Origin: Moniliella sp. 'wahieum'
Taxonomy: Eukaryota; Basidiomycota; Moniliellomycetes; Moniliellales; Moniliellaceae
Assembly: GCA_003971905.1 (NCBI GenBank)
Contig: RSEE01000009.1
Coordinates: 992,001-1,056,000, forward strand
Length of the DNA: 64,000 nucleotides
Reading direction: 5' to 3'
Below, piece by piece: positions 34,101 through 45,351 of the stretch. Every line of letters begins with the position of its first letter. Position 1 is the stretch's first letter. The notes under the pieces were generated by a model. That model had not been told where the DNA came from. It searched no databases and saw only the letters and a list, made by a program, of their open reading frames with translations. The position numbers were made by a program, and so were the translations under genes.

Positions 34101-34951
34101 CATGTCCGTCACTTACTTTGACGGCCTTAAGAAGGCACGTGTTTCCCATCCTCCACAAATGCAGGTCTGCGATCTAACTGGTTTCTGCGCTTTAACAGTC
34201 TTTTGCGGATGTTCCCACACCCCTGGCGTCGACACGTCCGCCTTTTTGGAAGCGTCCGAAGGCCTGGTCGCCCTTTTCGACCTCCTGGGTTCCTCGGCCT
34301 TCTCTATGGTGCAAAGTGACATGAACGGGAACATCACCGTATGTACATTGTCCCCCCTCTCCTGTTCCCGTCACCAAGCTAACTGGACCACGACCGTGCA
34401 GAAAATTCGCACTCGTCTGCTTGCTGCCCCAGACCAATCCGCCGCCACGTTGGAGTCGCTCTTGCAGAACGAAGGAAAGGCCGGCGAGTCAGGAGTAAGC
34501 GTCCTGCATCGCAAGGTCTGCTTTGGCTCCTACGGTGCGTAGTGTCGATCCAGTGCTTGTTGCCGATGTACTGACCTGCACTGCGTTTAGTGGGCTCGAG
34601 TTCACTGCAGCCGCGCTGCGCCGTTCGCTGGATAACGCTGGTGAGGAATGAGTGTGAGTTTTACCAAGGCGTACGAGGCCACTCTGCGGCAGTACCACTC
34701 GTTTGTTGTCCGCCCCGTCTTTAGTCTGGCCATGAAGGCGTGTCCCTACCGGGCCGACTTTTACGCCAAGCTCGGCTCCCCCCAGGAAAAGGTCCACGAG
34801 CAGCTCTCTGCTTGGCTCCAGGGCCTGGAGGTGATCGTCGCCCCTCAAGCAATTCTTTCAGTATGTTGATTGGCTCTCTTTGGTTTTCATGTACACGGCG
34901 GGCTGACTTGTCATTCTCTGCAGGGCTGGCAACTGGGCAAAGGGGTTCTAA
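34101..34951 (+). CDS. Glycolipid transfer protein (GLTP fold)
   Basis: A cytosolic protein that moves sphingoid glycolipids between membranes. The ATG at 34101 starts MSVTYFDGLKKA; an intron (34137-34198) ends before SFADVP. Then come VDTSAFLEASEGLVALFDLLG and FSMVQSDMNGNIT, with the headgroup-binding Asp and Asn. A second intron starts at 34339, and the next exon has KIRTRLLAAPD ... TLESLLQNE. The stretch ASQGLLWLLR (stacking Trp) is interrupted by a third intron ending at about 34590 before GLEFTAAALRRSLDNAGEE. SVSFTKAYEATLRQYHSFVV gives the invariant His. A last small exon after an intron near 34861-34923 reads AGNWAKGF and stops at 34949-34951, a typical GLTP end. All five ligand positions are present, but the frame changes by one base at four or more places. 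Confidence 0.85.
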
Positions 34952-36135
34952 GCACCTTGCCTTTACCCCCGTTATGTACCGATTCTTACCATGGACTTTC
35001 TTGGTCAATCCCACGGGTCGCCTCAAGTGTGCGAGGCAGGATTTACGCTTGTCGGGCGGGGGAGGTGGGGGGGTGGAGTAGCTCGTTGCTGTACGTTGTT
35101 TGTGGATGGGTAGGCTAGGTCTGTTCATTACCACTGGGACGGCCAAATGTATGGGGCCAACATGGTTTTGATGTTCCAATGTCGCGTAGGTTAGGTCCCC
35201 TACAAGCTGCCACCCTGGTATGAGATCTCCAGACAACACGCCCCCGCTGCATGACCCCACGCTCCCTTGAGGCATTGGGTCGCTCGACTATTGCTTATCG
35301 ACTCACGCCTAATCGTCGTCCATCCGCTGACGTTGCACCGAGCCGGACAGGAAACTAGTGGCTAACGAGTCCAGGCAGGTCGTATCGTGTCGGCCCTAAC
35401 AGCTCCGACAATAGTGGGTCCGAGGCGTACGATGCAATCCATAGGCTCTAACCGAAGACTAGGTGCCATTTCTGCCACCCCCCACCCCATCTCCCTCCTC
35501 TTCTGATGCTCATCATCCTACCAGCTGGACGCCTTGTCCACAACCCTTCTCATCTCACTAGGCCAATGCGAATAGTTATCCGCATCCTCGCCACCTTGAG
35601 CCTGAGCCTCAGGCCTCAACGTCTTTGTTGTCTCATCGTGCTCACTAATCACCGCTCTGGCGGCCCGGGACATATCTGTGTGCATAACACGATCCGGTGT
35701 AGCAGAGGGCATACCGTACCGCTCTCTCGCCCACCTATATACAAACAATCGTTAATCATTTGCCACCAGTGTACCTCCTCTTCCAAATGCGTACACGATT
35801 CGCATCTGCCTGCCGGAAGACGGGGCAGAGATATCTAGTCCCAATTCGGCTGGATGATCGCGTGACATGCATGTGACATGTGGCATGTGCATGTGCATGT
35901 GACTGCGAATTAGTGCTTGCGTTGTGTACATGTAATAAGCGTTTGTTTGCGGTTTTGTGTTGAGATTTTCGCGAATGCCACAAGAACACCGCAGGGACTA
36001 GGGAGGGAGGGTGTTGCAACCCCACGAGGTATACTAGTGCGCACGCAGCACACTGCTCCCGTATTTGGTTCTCTGCGACGCTGTTGCATCGAGTCTGCTG
36101 GACACCTCCGACCTCACCGGCCTCACCTCATACTA
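34952..36135. other. Intergenic region
   Basis: No gene is supported. 35590-35625 has CCTGAGCCTCAGGCCTCA words, 35866-35902 repeats CATGTGACATGTG/GCATGTGCATGTG. GC content is moderate. Confidence 0.5.
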
Positions 36136-36717
36136 TTAGTCACTACTTCTAAAAGCCAATCGATGCGCGGAGGGGGGCAAGCAGCCAACATACCATTCAC
36201 AACGCAGAACAGTTGCCGGTGGCCAATCCACCCTAGTTCTCGTCGCCAATTCCCCCCCCCGACCCCTTGCTGAAAGAGTAATGGAATGGAGGATGTGATT
36301 CTGAGGCAGGAGGTTATGAGAAGGACAGGGCCTTATATGGCCGAGGGTACCGCGGAGCACACAGGGAGGAGCGTCCGTGCGGATAAGGGGGGTGATGCCT
36401 ATCACGCAGGATGGCGTGTTTATTGGGGCATCGCCCCAATACCCCTCTTCAGCCCCGGGGCCAAAGCGTGTCCTTTCGCCCACCTCTGGAAACTTGAGGA
36501 GGAGGAAGAGGATCAGCAGCAGACCCACTCCCGTCCAACGGAAGGGCGTCCGACCTCGCCCTCCCCCCCCGTCGGGCCCAAACGCTGCCCAACCCGAATG
36601 GAAAAGACAAAGCTCATATACATAGGGCTACTTTGCACCTCCGGCGGGCGGGGATACGAGAAGGCTCTCAGGAGGAGAGCGGGAGCGTGCGGCCACCTCT
36701 AAAGGAGACATTGACAT
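36136..36717 (-). CDS. Possible small single-pass membrane protein
   Basis: Unrecognised. On the minus strand an ATG at 36717 starts MSMSPLEVAARSRSPPESL. A 54-nt candidate intron (36638-36585, GTGCAA...GGGCAG) joins in frame to AFGPDGGGGRGRTPFRW and one strong hydrophobic helix TGVGLLLILFLLLKF. It then reads PEVGERTRFGPGAEEGYWGD and on to a stop at 36136, about 175 residues in all. An Arg/Ser-rich N-terminus before one helix is the layout of a type II signal anchor, as in fungal Golgi glycosyltransferases. The part after about residue 90 looks unlike a protein and may be out of frame or non-coding. Confidence 0.3.
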
Positions 36718-38024
36718 GATCGCCGGTTTCAAGAAAATCTGGCGGTCATTTATGCATTATGGCCAAGGCCACTTCCAAGTGACACCATGTGTGATGCGCG
36801 TGTGAAGTTTTGCTGATGTGGCGTTTCCGACTCTATGATAACTTGGATTCGCCACCGCCTTCGCAATTTGATCTCCATCGACCACCATTCCATTTGCTGT
36901 TCTTTGAGCTCCTCCTGGGCGTTAATAAAATCCACAACAATTCGGGCCCAAAGAGTGGGACGGTAACGCGTAACGCTTCTCGTTTGAATCGTCAGAAGGA
37001 TGGGACAGAGAGAGGTGAAGCTTGAGGGAGGAATAATCTGAGGATGCCGATCAATCTCTTCGCTCCCCAGTGCGCCTGATCGGCGTTGAGCGTTGAGCGC
37101 TCAGCTCGATGTTGGGCTTTTTGGGCTAGTCTGTTGTTAAAACCAGTCTTTGTGTTCTGACTAACCATGGCGGAGGAAGAGGACGAGGAGGCGGATGACA
37201 CAACAAACAATAGATCATGTCATCAAGACCCGCCGCTGCCTTGACTCCACCTTCATCGACACACACGCGGCCCCACGCTGGCCGAGGAAGGGGTGGACGA
37301 GGCTGCCTCGGCAAAAAGCAATGATTCATCATGACCCCATACCGGCACTACCCATCACTCCGAGGCCTGAACTTGGAACTTCCGCCCGGAGTCATGTTCG
37401 AACCAAACGGTGGGGGCCGGTTCGTATGAACAAGAACGAAGTCAAGCTTCAAGAGCTTCAAGCTTCAATTAAGCTTCAAGGGCGCCTCTTCCCCCTCCCC
37501 GCCCATGGCACAGGATGCGCTCAAGCCCGAGGCCTGGTGGGTCTGATGCATGACGCAGCCATGCCAGCAGATGTCACATGTCAGATGTCAATATCAATAT
37601 CGTCACTTGTCACATGTCACACGTCACACGTCACACGTCACCCATGAATGGGGAGCATGGGGAGCATGATGCATGACTAGTATTAGCTAGTAGCAGGCAG
37701 TTGCAGGCAGTGACCCACACAGCTGTTCGGCCTTCGGTGCCTTGCCCCTTGCTGGCCATCATGCATCAGCCGATGGCCCAGCGACACCGACATGGCTTGG
37801 GCGGGTCAAACGTTAATGAATCTCCGTTTTCCCGCCTCCCACACTCATCGCAGATCTCATCAAACATGCTCGATGATCGATGATCGATGATTCGATCATG
37901 GATCCCTGGCCGTTATGGGTGCAGCCGGGTAGTGCAGCAACAGATGCATCGGCTGGACTACCCACTTGTCAAGCTACGTGCTTCAAGCTAGCTTCGAGTT
38001 GAACGTGTACTGAACGTAATCTCT
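36718..38024. other. Intergenic region left of copia copy 2
   Basis: No gene is supported. It is rich in repeated words: AAGCTTCAAG at 37442-37480, GTCACATGTCACACGTCAC at 37570-37645, and CGATGATCGATGATCGATG at 37868-37901. Confidence 0.5.
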
Positions 38025-38029
38025 ACTCC

Positions 38030-38191
38030 TGTCGGCCTCGCTACTACCACAGAATGTGAGCACTGAACGTCGTATTTGACTAAGAAGCTTCTGCGACTGA
38101 CTCGTCCAGAAGACTGGTGCGAGCTCGGAGGAGGAATGAAAGCTGACTCACGTGACTCAGGGTCCGCGCGGTCCTAGGACGGATGTCAACA
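38030..38191 (-). repeat. LTR of copia copy 2 (3' LTR in element orientation)
   Basis: Direct terminal repeat of 162 bp starting TGTCGGCC and ending GTCAACA on the plus strand. It carries TGACTCACGTGACTCA at 38144-38159. Confidence 0.95.
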
Positions 38192-39811
38192 CCCCGCTGA
38201 CCGGAGGGCCCAGTCATGTGGACTGGATCCATCTCCTCGACGCGGAGTTGAGCAAGATGGCTTGTCAGGGCGGGACGGCCGAGAGGCTTGGTGAGGACGT
38301 CCGCTGGGTTCCTTTCGCCGGGGATGTGTACAAGTATGGCCTCGCCCGAGTCCACGTGTTGCCGTACATTGTGGTACCGGATCTTCAGCTCTCGGAGCTT
38401 GCCGGTGCTGCCAAATTTGTGGGCGAGATCGACGACAGACTTATTGTCGCAATACCAATGAATGGGTGTACCCTCGCGATGGCCCCAAGCTCGATCATGA
38501 TGTTCTTGACATAGTTGGCGTCAACCAGTCCATCATATCCTGCCGTATATTCGGCGGCGGCGGTACTGGTAACGCTCTTCGGCTGAAGAATGGATCGCCA
38601 CGACACCGGCACACCGTACACCATCAGTAGGCATCCAGATGTGGAGCGTGCCTGGATGGGATCTCCCGCCAAGTCGGAATCTGTATACAGCGCAATGGCC
38701 GGTGCATCTGATGTTGGGGTCAACCTCAGGCCCTTTCCTCGAGTATGGTACAGGTAGCGAAGGAAGTCATCGACTGCTTGATGATGCTGCTGCGATGGGT
38801 CGGCAGCGGCTCTGCTGAGGGCCGTGATAGCGAAGAGGGAGTCAGGCCGGCCCATTCGTGCAGCCCACAGTCCCGATCCGATCTTCCCCTGATATGCCTT
38901 GCGCAAGGCTGGGAGGGATGGGGGTTCAGGGTCGGACGGGGCGGTAACGTACGGGATGGGAGAGTCCGGATCCACGGGGCTTTGATGTGGTGCTTTGCCA
39001 CCACTTCCTCGATGAACTTGGTTGGCTCAGGTACAGCCCCACCGATCCGATCGTATTGGCATCCCAGGTGGTAGTGAAGGGGACCGTTACCACGAACATC
39101 AATGTGTGTGTTTATCTCGGCCATAAACTCTCGTACTTTTGGTGTGACTGCATGCGAGGAGCAGATCGTCGGTGGACCGCCAGGAGGATCTGCTCACCGG
39201 TGGTGCAGCGCGCACGAACAAGCAGGGCTCGGTCAAGCTTTGCGTGAAGCCGATGTCACGCAGCAGGCGGATGTATCGTGCCAGTTTGCTCGCTCTGATG
39301 TAGCCCGTATAGACTCTTCTTGAGACGCCACACGCGACCACCCGCTTCGGGGAAGTAGGGGGGGGGGAGGTGTGTAGACTGCTTCTTCGAGGGGGGCGTT
39401 CAGGTAGCTGCATTGACGTCCGCCGAGAAGAGGCCAAACTTAATCTCGGCCAGCACGACGAGGGTCAGGATGGCAGGTGTGCGCACCGATGGTGCGAACG
39501 TCTGGCCCAAGTCTCGGACGATTGTTGGTGTCCGCCCGCGACAAAGCGCGCGCGGTGGCGCAGGAACCGGCCCTCGGCGTCCGTCTTTGTGGTGATGCGC
39601 CATAGTCCTATGAGGATTTGTGCACCCGGTGGTGGGTACGTAGCCTCGTAGGTGCCGTATCGCGCGAGTGTGGCCACCTCGTCGGCCATAGCCTGCTTGA
39701 CCATGGCAAAGGAGGGGTGAGTCTCGAGACCCTTGAGCGTCTTGGGAGCGAGGGGTACGCCATCCTTGGTGAGCTGAACCGTGTCCGGGTGGATGGGTGC
39801 GCTGAGAGCAG
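38192..39811 (-). mobile_element. Copia copy 2: reverse transcriptase-RNase H region
   Basis: Shows the same motifs as copy 1 in pieces: FGLFSADVNAA, GFTQSLTEPCLFVRA, YTDSDLAGD, STAAAEYTAGYDGLV and HIPGERNPADVLTKPL. The pieces lie in several frames. This is the part where the two copies differ most. Confidence 0.85.
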
Positions 39812-41598
39812 TCATGGCGGCGTATTCGGGAGGTTGAACTGTGTCGGCAAAGGGGGGGCGGATGTGTCAGGTAGGGGGCGGGCGATGCCGATCTCTGGTG
39901 CGGCGCAGTGGGGCGTGGCGGCTGCAGCACGAGCATGGTAGGTCGTGTCGGTGGGGTCGTCAGCGATTGGGAGTGTGTGCAGGTCGAGGGAGGTGCGGGT
40001 GGTGGCAGGCGGAGGGAGGGGGGTGGGGGGGGGTGGTAGCGGCGCGGAGGGGGGGTGGTGGTGGGAGCGGGTGTCTGGGGTGTGGCGGCGGTCGGGGCAT
40101 GGGTGCGCCGCGGCTGGCGGAGTAGGGTTAGCGTCTTTTTCACTGTCGATTTTAATTTGAGGTGATTTGGAGATGTCGGGTGGGAAGTGGTCGGGGTGGA
40201 GATGGGGGTAGATGGCGTTGCCCCATTTGTACGGTTTCGACCAGCGGTAGGTGAAGGTACCCAGGGATGGTTGGTATGTGGCGAAGAGCCATCCCTTTGA
40301 TCCGCGCTGATGGTGGTATCCTACCAGCATACCTTCCTCTGCCCGCGCGCTGAGCTTGTGCTCGCGGCGTGACTCGGGCAGATGGAGGTATGCAACGCGG
40401 CCAAAGGGTTGCATCGGTAACGAGTATGCGTGGCCTTTGTATCGCTCAAATCGCGATTTGTTGTCTTCCCCGGATGTTTTGAGTGGCATTTGGTTTTGGG
40501 TGAAGCACGCAGCGTGGAGGCTGTGTTCCCACCAGTCCGACGTCGGAAGACCTGTACCCAAGAGCAACTGCCTTGCACGAGTCGTTATGGTTCGGATGGC
40601 ACGCTCAGCCACACCGTTGCTAGCACTCTGCCCCGGGATTGTCCGTTCTGACGTGATGCCTTGCTCGTCCAGAAAAGGTTGCAGTGCGCTTGTCAATTCG
40701 GGGGCGTTGTCCGTGCGCAAAGTCCGCAGCAGTCTGTCCGGGCCGTAGCGTTGCTCCCGCAATATGAGGTTCCGCAGTTCCTTCGTTGCAGCGCCCTTTG
40801 TCGGGATCGCTGTGGTGAAGACGTACCGCGTGAAGTCATCAACGGCGACGAGGGCGTATCCGTGCCCCATGCCGGTTACCCGGGGGAGGTCTACTACGTC
40901 GACGTGGAGGACCTCGAAAGGTCTTTTGGATCGGAGGCGGTCCCGGCTCGGATGGGGCGATGCTGTCGCTAGTGCCACCGCGCATGTTGGGCAATCCCAC
41001 TCTGAACGACAGAGGGAGATATGCTTGGCTGTGACGCGGAGGCCTGCGGTTTCCGATCGTGTAAGCCAGGGGAGGAGGTCGATGGCTGCGTGGTTCCAGC
41101 GTTTGTGGGCTTTAGAGACGTGGTCCAGGGCCAGGGATGCTGCGAGGGAGTTTGGGGTTGAGGGGGGTCGGCCGGTTTGATCGGTTTGGTCGCCATGGCC
41201 CGCAGGGGTGTGGGTGGCGTTCGCGGGTTGTGTAAGATCGTGAATTGATAGTCACTGCCGGTTACTTTTCGTAGGGTGGATCCTGGGTTACCAAGCCAGA
41301 TACCCTTCTGGTGTGGGGCGAAGTATGATGCGATTCCGGTGTTCGACAGGTGTGCTACACTGACGAGATTTCGGCTGAAACGGGGCATGTATAGGCTGTT
41401 GGGGAGTTTTATCTCCATTTGGTGTCCTCCTAAGCATCGGATACGGATTGTGGCCGTGCCTCGTCCTTCCGCCTTTACATGTGTCCCGTTAGCAACCTCT
41501 ATCTCGTCGTCGCAAGGGGTCATGGATGTGAAGACGGATTTGTCTTTCCAAATGGATGGGAATGCCCCACTGTCATATAATGCCCGGATGATTCGCAT
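39812..41598 (-). mobile_element. Copia copy 2: protease-integrase region
   Basis: Same content as copy 1: protease site ALYDSGAFPS, integrase zinc-binding part, and the DDE core LHVDVVDLP ... TLRTDNAPELTS ... NGVAERAIRTI. Nearly identical to copy 1 in nucleotide sequence. Confidence 0.9.
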
Positions 41599-41613
41599 TT
41601 CGCCCCCGAGTTC

Positions 41614-42860
41614 CTAGTAGTCAGCTGTGCCCGCATCAACGTCAATCACTTCAGACTCGGGAGAGCTCGCTCTCTGAGCGACGTGAGCGTTGGCTCGGCC
41701 TGGGTTGCGCGGAGGGACAACAGGTTTATTAGACGTCGCGCTGCGCCAGGGTTGGTTGGTGCGGTCTTGCCCCTTGGTCTTTGTGTCCGCGAGGTTGTCG
41801 TCGCCGGCTTTGCCCCCGCTGGAGTTTTTTCCCCCGCTGGTGGGTCGTCCCCCGCTGTCGGGTCGAGTCCAAGGCGTTCCTCCGTTGACCGGCTTGCCTC
41901 CGTTTCTCTTCCTTTCTCCACCGGGATACGTGGCGGCTGGTATGTCCATCACGGCCTGCCGTAACTTGTCTAGACTCGAGCGCTCTTCACGCTGGCGAAT
42001 GCTCATGTCGCGTAAGCCGAGTAGGATCCCAGTGCGTTCCTGCTCTTCCGTAAGTGGGATGCCCGCTCGCGTCAGGCTTGCACTGATCTCTTCCATGTAG
42101 TCGAGGTAGTCTCGACCCGATCGGTTTCCTTGGTCGGCCGAAAAGTAGCGAATGAGTAGAGGCCCTCTGTTTGCGGTAGGCGTATATCCATACCGCTGAC
42201 GCAGCATGTTCAGCGTGTCCTGGGTGCATGATATTTCGTGGTGGGTGCGGATCGTCCGGAAGAGGGTTGACGGCATGGCTTCCCTAAGAAGGTTGTGCAA
42301 GCGTCTGTCGAGGTCCTCGGTGAAGTAGCGGGAGCTGCGACCATTCTGGACGACGTCGCTTGCGTGGGGGTGGGCATCTGTTATCGCGAAGAGAAATTCG
42401 TCTTCCCAAGCGCTGTAGGCGGACGGGTCTTTGTTCAGATCAGGCCACTTGATATTCTTGGTGGGAGACTCGCGTAGTGATCTGTAAAGGTCGTACTCGG
42501 GTCGCGAGGCTGCGCCTGTAGGTGCCCCCAAAGTTGCGTTGGGTTGAGTTTCCATTTGGTGGAGTTTTGCACCACAAAATTCGTAGCCCGTCGAACCCAG
42601 TTTGTCGTGATAGACGTAGGTTCGTCCTTCCATCCAAGCCACTCGGCTCTGTCGTGTATAGCTCTGTTGATCTTCTCTTTAACGACATCGATGTCGTTCG
42701 TCTTCTTGAACCACAGGTGCGCTTCGGCGCAAAGCATCATGAGTTCCTCGTTGTCGGTGCCAATCGGTGGCGGATCGCGACCGGTTGGTGTCCAGTAATC
42801 GCGCTTGTTCACCATTGTGGTGTCGCTGACCGAGAGATCGGTGTTAGCGTTGGCGCCCAT
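41614..42860 (-). mobile_element. Copia copy 2: gag-like region
   Basis: Same gag-like sequence as copy 1, starting MGANANTDLSVSD near the 5' LTR and ending in the Gly/Lys/Asn-rich basic tail. It sits directly upstream of, and in the same frame as, the protease-integrase part, as in copy 1. Confidence 0.8.
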
Positions 42861-42912
42861 GGTGTGGGTGTAGTTTGGCCAGCTCAGGGATGAGCAGATA
42901 AGGATGTAACTC

Positions 42913-43070
42913 TGTCGGCCTCGCTACTACCACAGAATGTGAGCACTGAACGTCGTATTGACTAAGAAGCTTCTGCGACTGACTCGTCCAGAAGACTGGT
43001 GCGAGCTCGGAAGGAATGAAAGCTGACTCACGGACTCAGGGTCCGCGCGGTCCTAGGACGGATGTCAACA
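42913..43070 (-). repeat. LTR of copia copy 2 (5' LTR in element orientation)
   Basis: Direct terminal repeat of 158 bp, begins TGTCGGCC and ends GTCAACA on the plus strand. It corresponds to the promoter-bearing LTR of this copy. Confidence 0.95.
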
Positions 43071-43075
43071 ACTCC

Positions 43076-43908
43076 ATATTCAATCTCTACTCCATATTAA
43101 AATGGGAAACGCCCTGTGCACTTTTTATATAAGCCTCACGTAAGCCACCGGGGGCGCAGCCAGCCACGCCAGCCAGCGCGTATCGGTGATATTATGTGGG
43201 TTCCAGGGTGGAATGGTGAACAGGGGGAACGGTGGCTAAGGTGGCGACACAGCACCAGCCCCAGCTGACCGGGCCGTAGCCCCGGTGGTCCTCGTATATC
43301 TCAACAGTGACTGTGCAAGCGATCGTTGAACGTTGAACGTTGAACGTAGTCAAGACGAACAAAATATCGCCCATGCACGAAGGATTATGCAGATGCATTA
43401 TGATCGGACGTATTGTGGGCTCGAGTCGATGACTGCCACGTTCATCGAGGCCACCAAGACCCCGTCACAGTATAATAGGGGTGTGACGTGTGACAGAGAT
43501 CCGGGACTGTTGTAGAGATCACTCGATCTGAGTGCAACAGCAGGCAACAGATGAAGATCTCCCAACAGTAGTGAGCTATAGGACACATAGGACAGTCACT
43601 AGTCATGACCGATGAGATCGATGATCGATTGCCGATTTCGATTAATACGCGTTACATGTTACGACCAGAATGACCGCGATGCCGGATAACCTCACATGCG
43701 TGTACTCCAAACTCCTATAATAAGATGCTCTTACTGCGACAGTATCTGGGCCAAAGGACGGTGACCATTGTGGATCGGTAACGCCGGTCGTTAATAGCAC
43801 AAGTTCAACGTCCACAAGCAGAGAGTGCGCACCTGGATACCACTCCTATAGTCGTTACCACCATCTTCTTCAGTTTTCGCCTTGACCATCCAAACCCGGG
43901 ACGATTAC
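43076..43908. other. Intergenic region right of copia copy 2
   Basis: No gene. A TATA-like TTTTATATAAG lies at 43122-43132, far from any start. 43321-43348 repeats GTTGAACG four times, and 43605-43640 has GATCGATGATCGATTGCCGATT. The region upstream of 43909 should hold the zinc-finger gene promoter. Confidence 0.5.
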
Positions 43909-45351
43909 ATGTCCATCTGCTCCCATACGACCATGGAGAACAAAGAGATAATCAGAACAAGCCCACCCCTCTCTCCCGTTGCTCCTGAACAGCGAGGTGA
44001 GGCAGACTTTTTCAACTTGGAAGACCTCCTTCCAAGTTCCTGTTCAACCACCCCTGCAGCAACATCCGCATCCACACCCAGCTTCTACAACTCTACGCCT
44101 GCTACCTCGACTGCCCGCTGGGTTTCTCCGGTGTGCCATGACGCTGGGTGCCTAGCTGACGAGGGGTCAGAGGCGCGCGCGGTTCCCTATTCTCCTCACT
44201 GGGGAATAACCGCAGCATACATGGGCAGCGCTTCCAAGCAGCCCAACTCATCTACTCTTGTTAACACAAACCCCTCCAACGAGCAACCTTCTTCCGGCAC
44301 ACCGTTTGAATCTTTTTCTGATCGGCCTATCCAGCCTCCCCCTTTTCCCTCACAGTCTACCCCAGACGTATTGGGTCTGCCGACCCCGCCTAGTCAGAAC
44401 CAAGCACCAGATTCTGAGTCTTCTTCAATTCTCTTTTCGTCGCCAACCGTCCCGTCCAAAGATTCAGTTGGTTCGTATACTCCGAGCACCCCTGCCAATG
44501 TATTCGGACTTGGTCTCGATTGGCTAAATTTGGCTCCAACACCCATCAAGGATGGATCACAAGACTCATTGGCCGTCCATCCTACTAGTACACTTATGGT
44601 ATGTGCGGGATCTGACGCTTTGGGGGGGAGTGTCTAGATACTTATGTTCTTTTTCATTTTTTGTTAACGCAGGGATGGAAGGATGACCTAGGTGCTGTAC
44701 CTCCGAGTTCTTATGTCGACGCACTCTTGGAAAAATGTGTTCCCTCCTAACGGTGTACCAGAGATGGCAGCACCACCATCTTCTCCGAATCCCACCTTAC
44801 CTACTCCGCCCACCGACCCTGCGGTATCTGCGCTCATACCAGATCTGGCGGGTTCAACTTCTATGTGGCCATTCCTTATAAACCTGTCATCCTTACCTTG
44901 CGGGCAGGAGAGATGTCGGTCGTCTGAGGAAACATCAGGAAAGGCACAGCGCTCTCACTCAGCTACATCCAGGCCGGCTGCCCCAAGAGTTCCTCCTGGA
45001 CCCCGCGCGTTGGGTGCAAAGAAGGTGAGCAAAACTGCCACTCGCAAGCACCCTTGTTCATCCCGGCCGAAGCCAGTGAACAAGTCACAGCAGCAGCAGC
45101 AGGAGCGGCCCATTCACTTTCCCTGCAGAGACTGTGGCAAGGTATTTCAACGCAAGTACAATTTGCTAGCCCACGAAGTCATGCACGATCCCACGCATCC
45201 CCGTCCGTTTGTTTGCCCCCAGGACAAATGCCGGAAGAGCTTTGCGCGAAAATACGATGCTTGTCGACACTACCGTCAAATCCATTGTCTTCACCAAGGT
45301 TCGCCCCCCGAATGGGTCGACCGCATTGTCGATACTCGCCGGGTTCCCTAA
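43909..45351 (+). CDS. C2H2 zinc-finger transcription factor
   Basis: A probable DNA-binding regulator. The start is an ATG at 43909 (MSICSHTTMENKE); an in-frame ATG at 43933 in CCATGG context may be used instead. Exon 1 (to 44598) is Ser/Pro/Thr-rich and disordered, with LPTPPSQNQAPDSESSS. A 74-nt intron (44599-44672) is followed by GWKDDLGAVPPSSYVDALLEK. The frame then changes by one base near 44750 before PEMAAPPSSPNPTLPTPP. Near the C-terminus, after a short Gln run and basic patch, are two C2H2 fingers: CRDCGKVFQRKYNLLAHEVMH (45124-45186; one residue per position conserved) and the CX4C finger from CPQDKC to HYRQIH (45214-45285). The protein ends TRRVP. Two adjacent C-terminal fingers with a long disordered N-terminus are common in fungal regulators; I cannot assign an orthologue. 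Confidence 0.8.

Larger units (their letters stand above)
38025..43075 (-). mobile_element. Ty1/copia LTR retrotransposon, copy 2, with 5-bp target duplication
   Basis: The element spans 38030-43070 (about 5.04 kb) and reads on the minus strand, in the same direction as copy 1. LTRs of about 158-162 bp begin TG and end CA. The duplicated target ACTCC flanks it (38025-38029 and 43071-43075). Internal order is the same: gag-like, protease, integrase, RT, RNase H. Over gag to integrase the two copies are almost letter-for-letter the same; on the RT side they differ by many small changes. LTRs are nearly identical to each other and to copy 1, so this is also a young insertion. As assembled it is broken at roughly ten places, mostly on the RT side. 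It landed beside or in a short direct repeat of AATCTCTACTCC (38018-38029 and 43080-43091). Confidence 0.95.
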
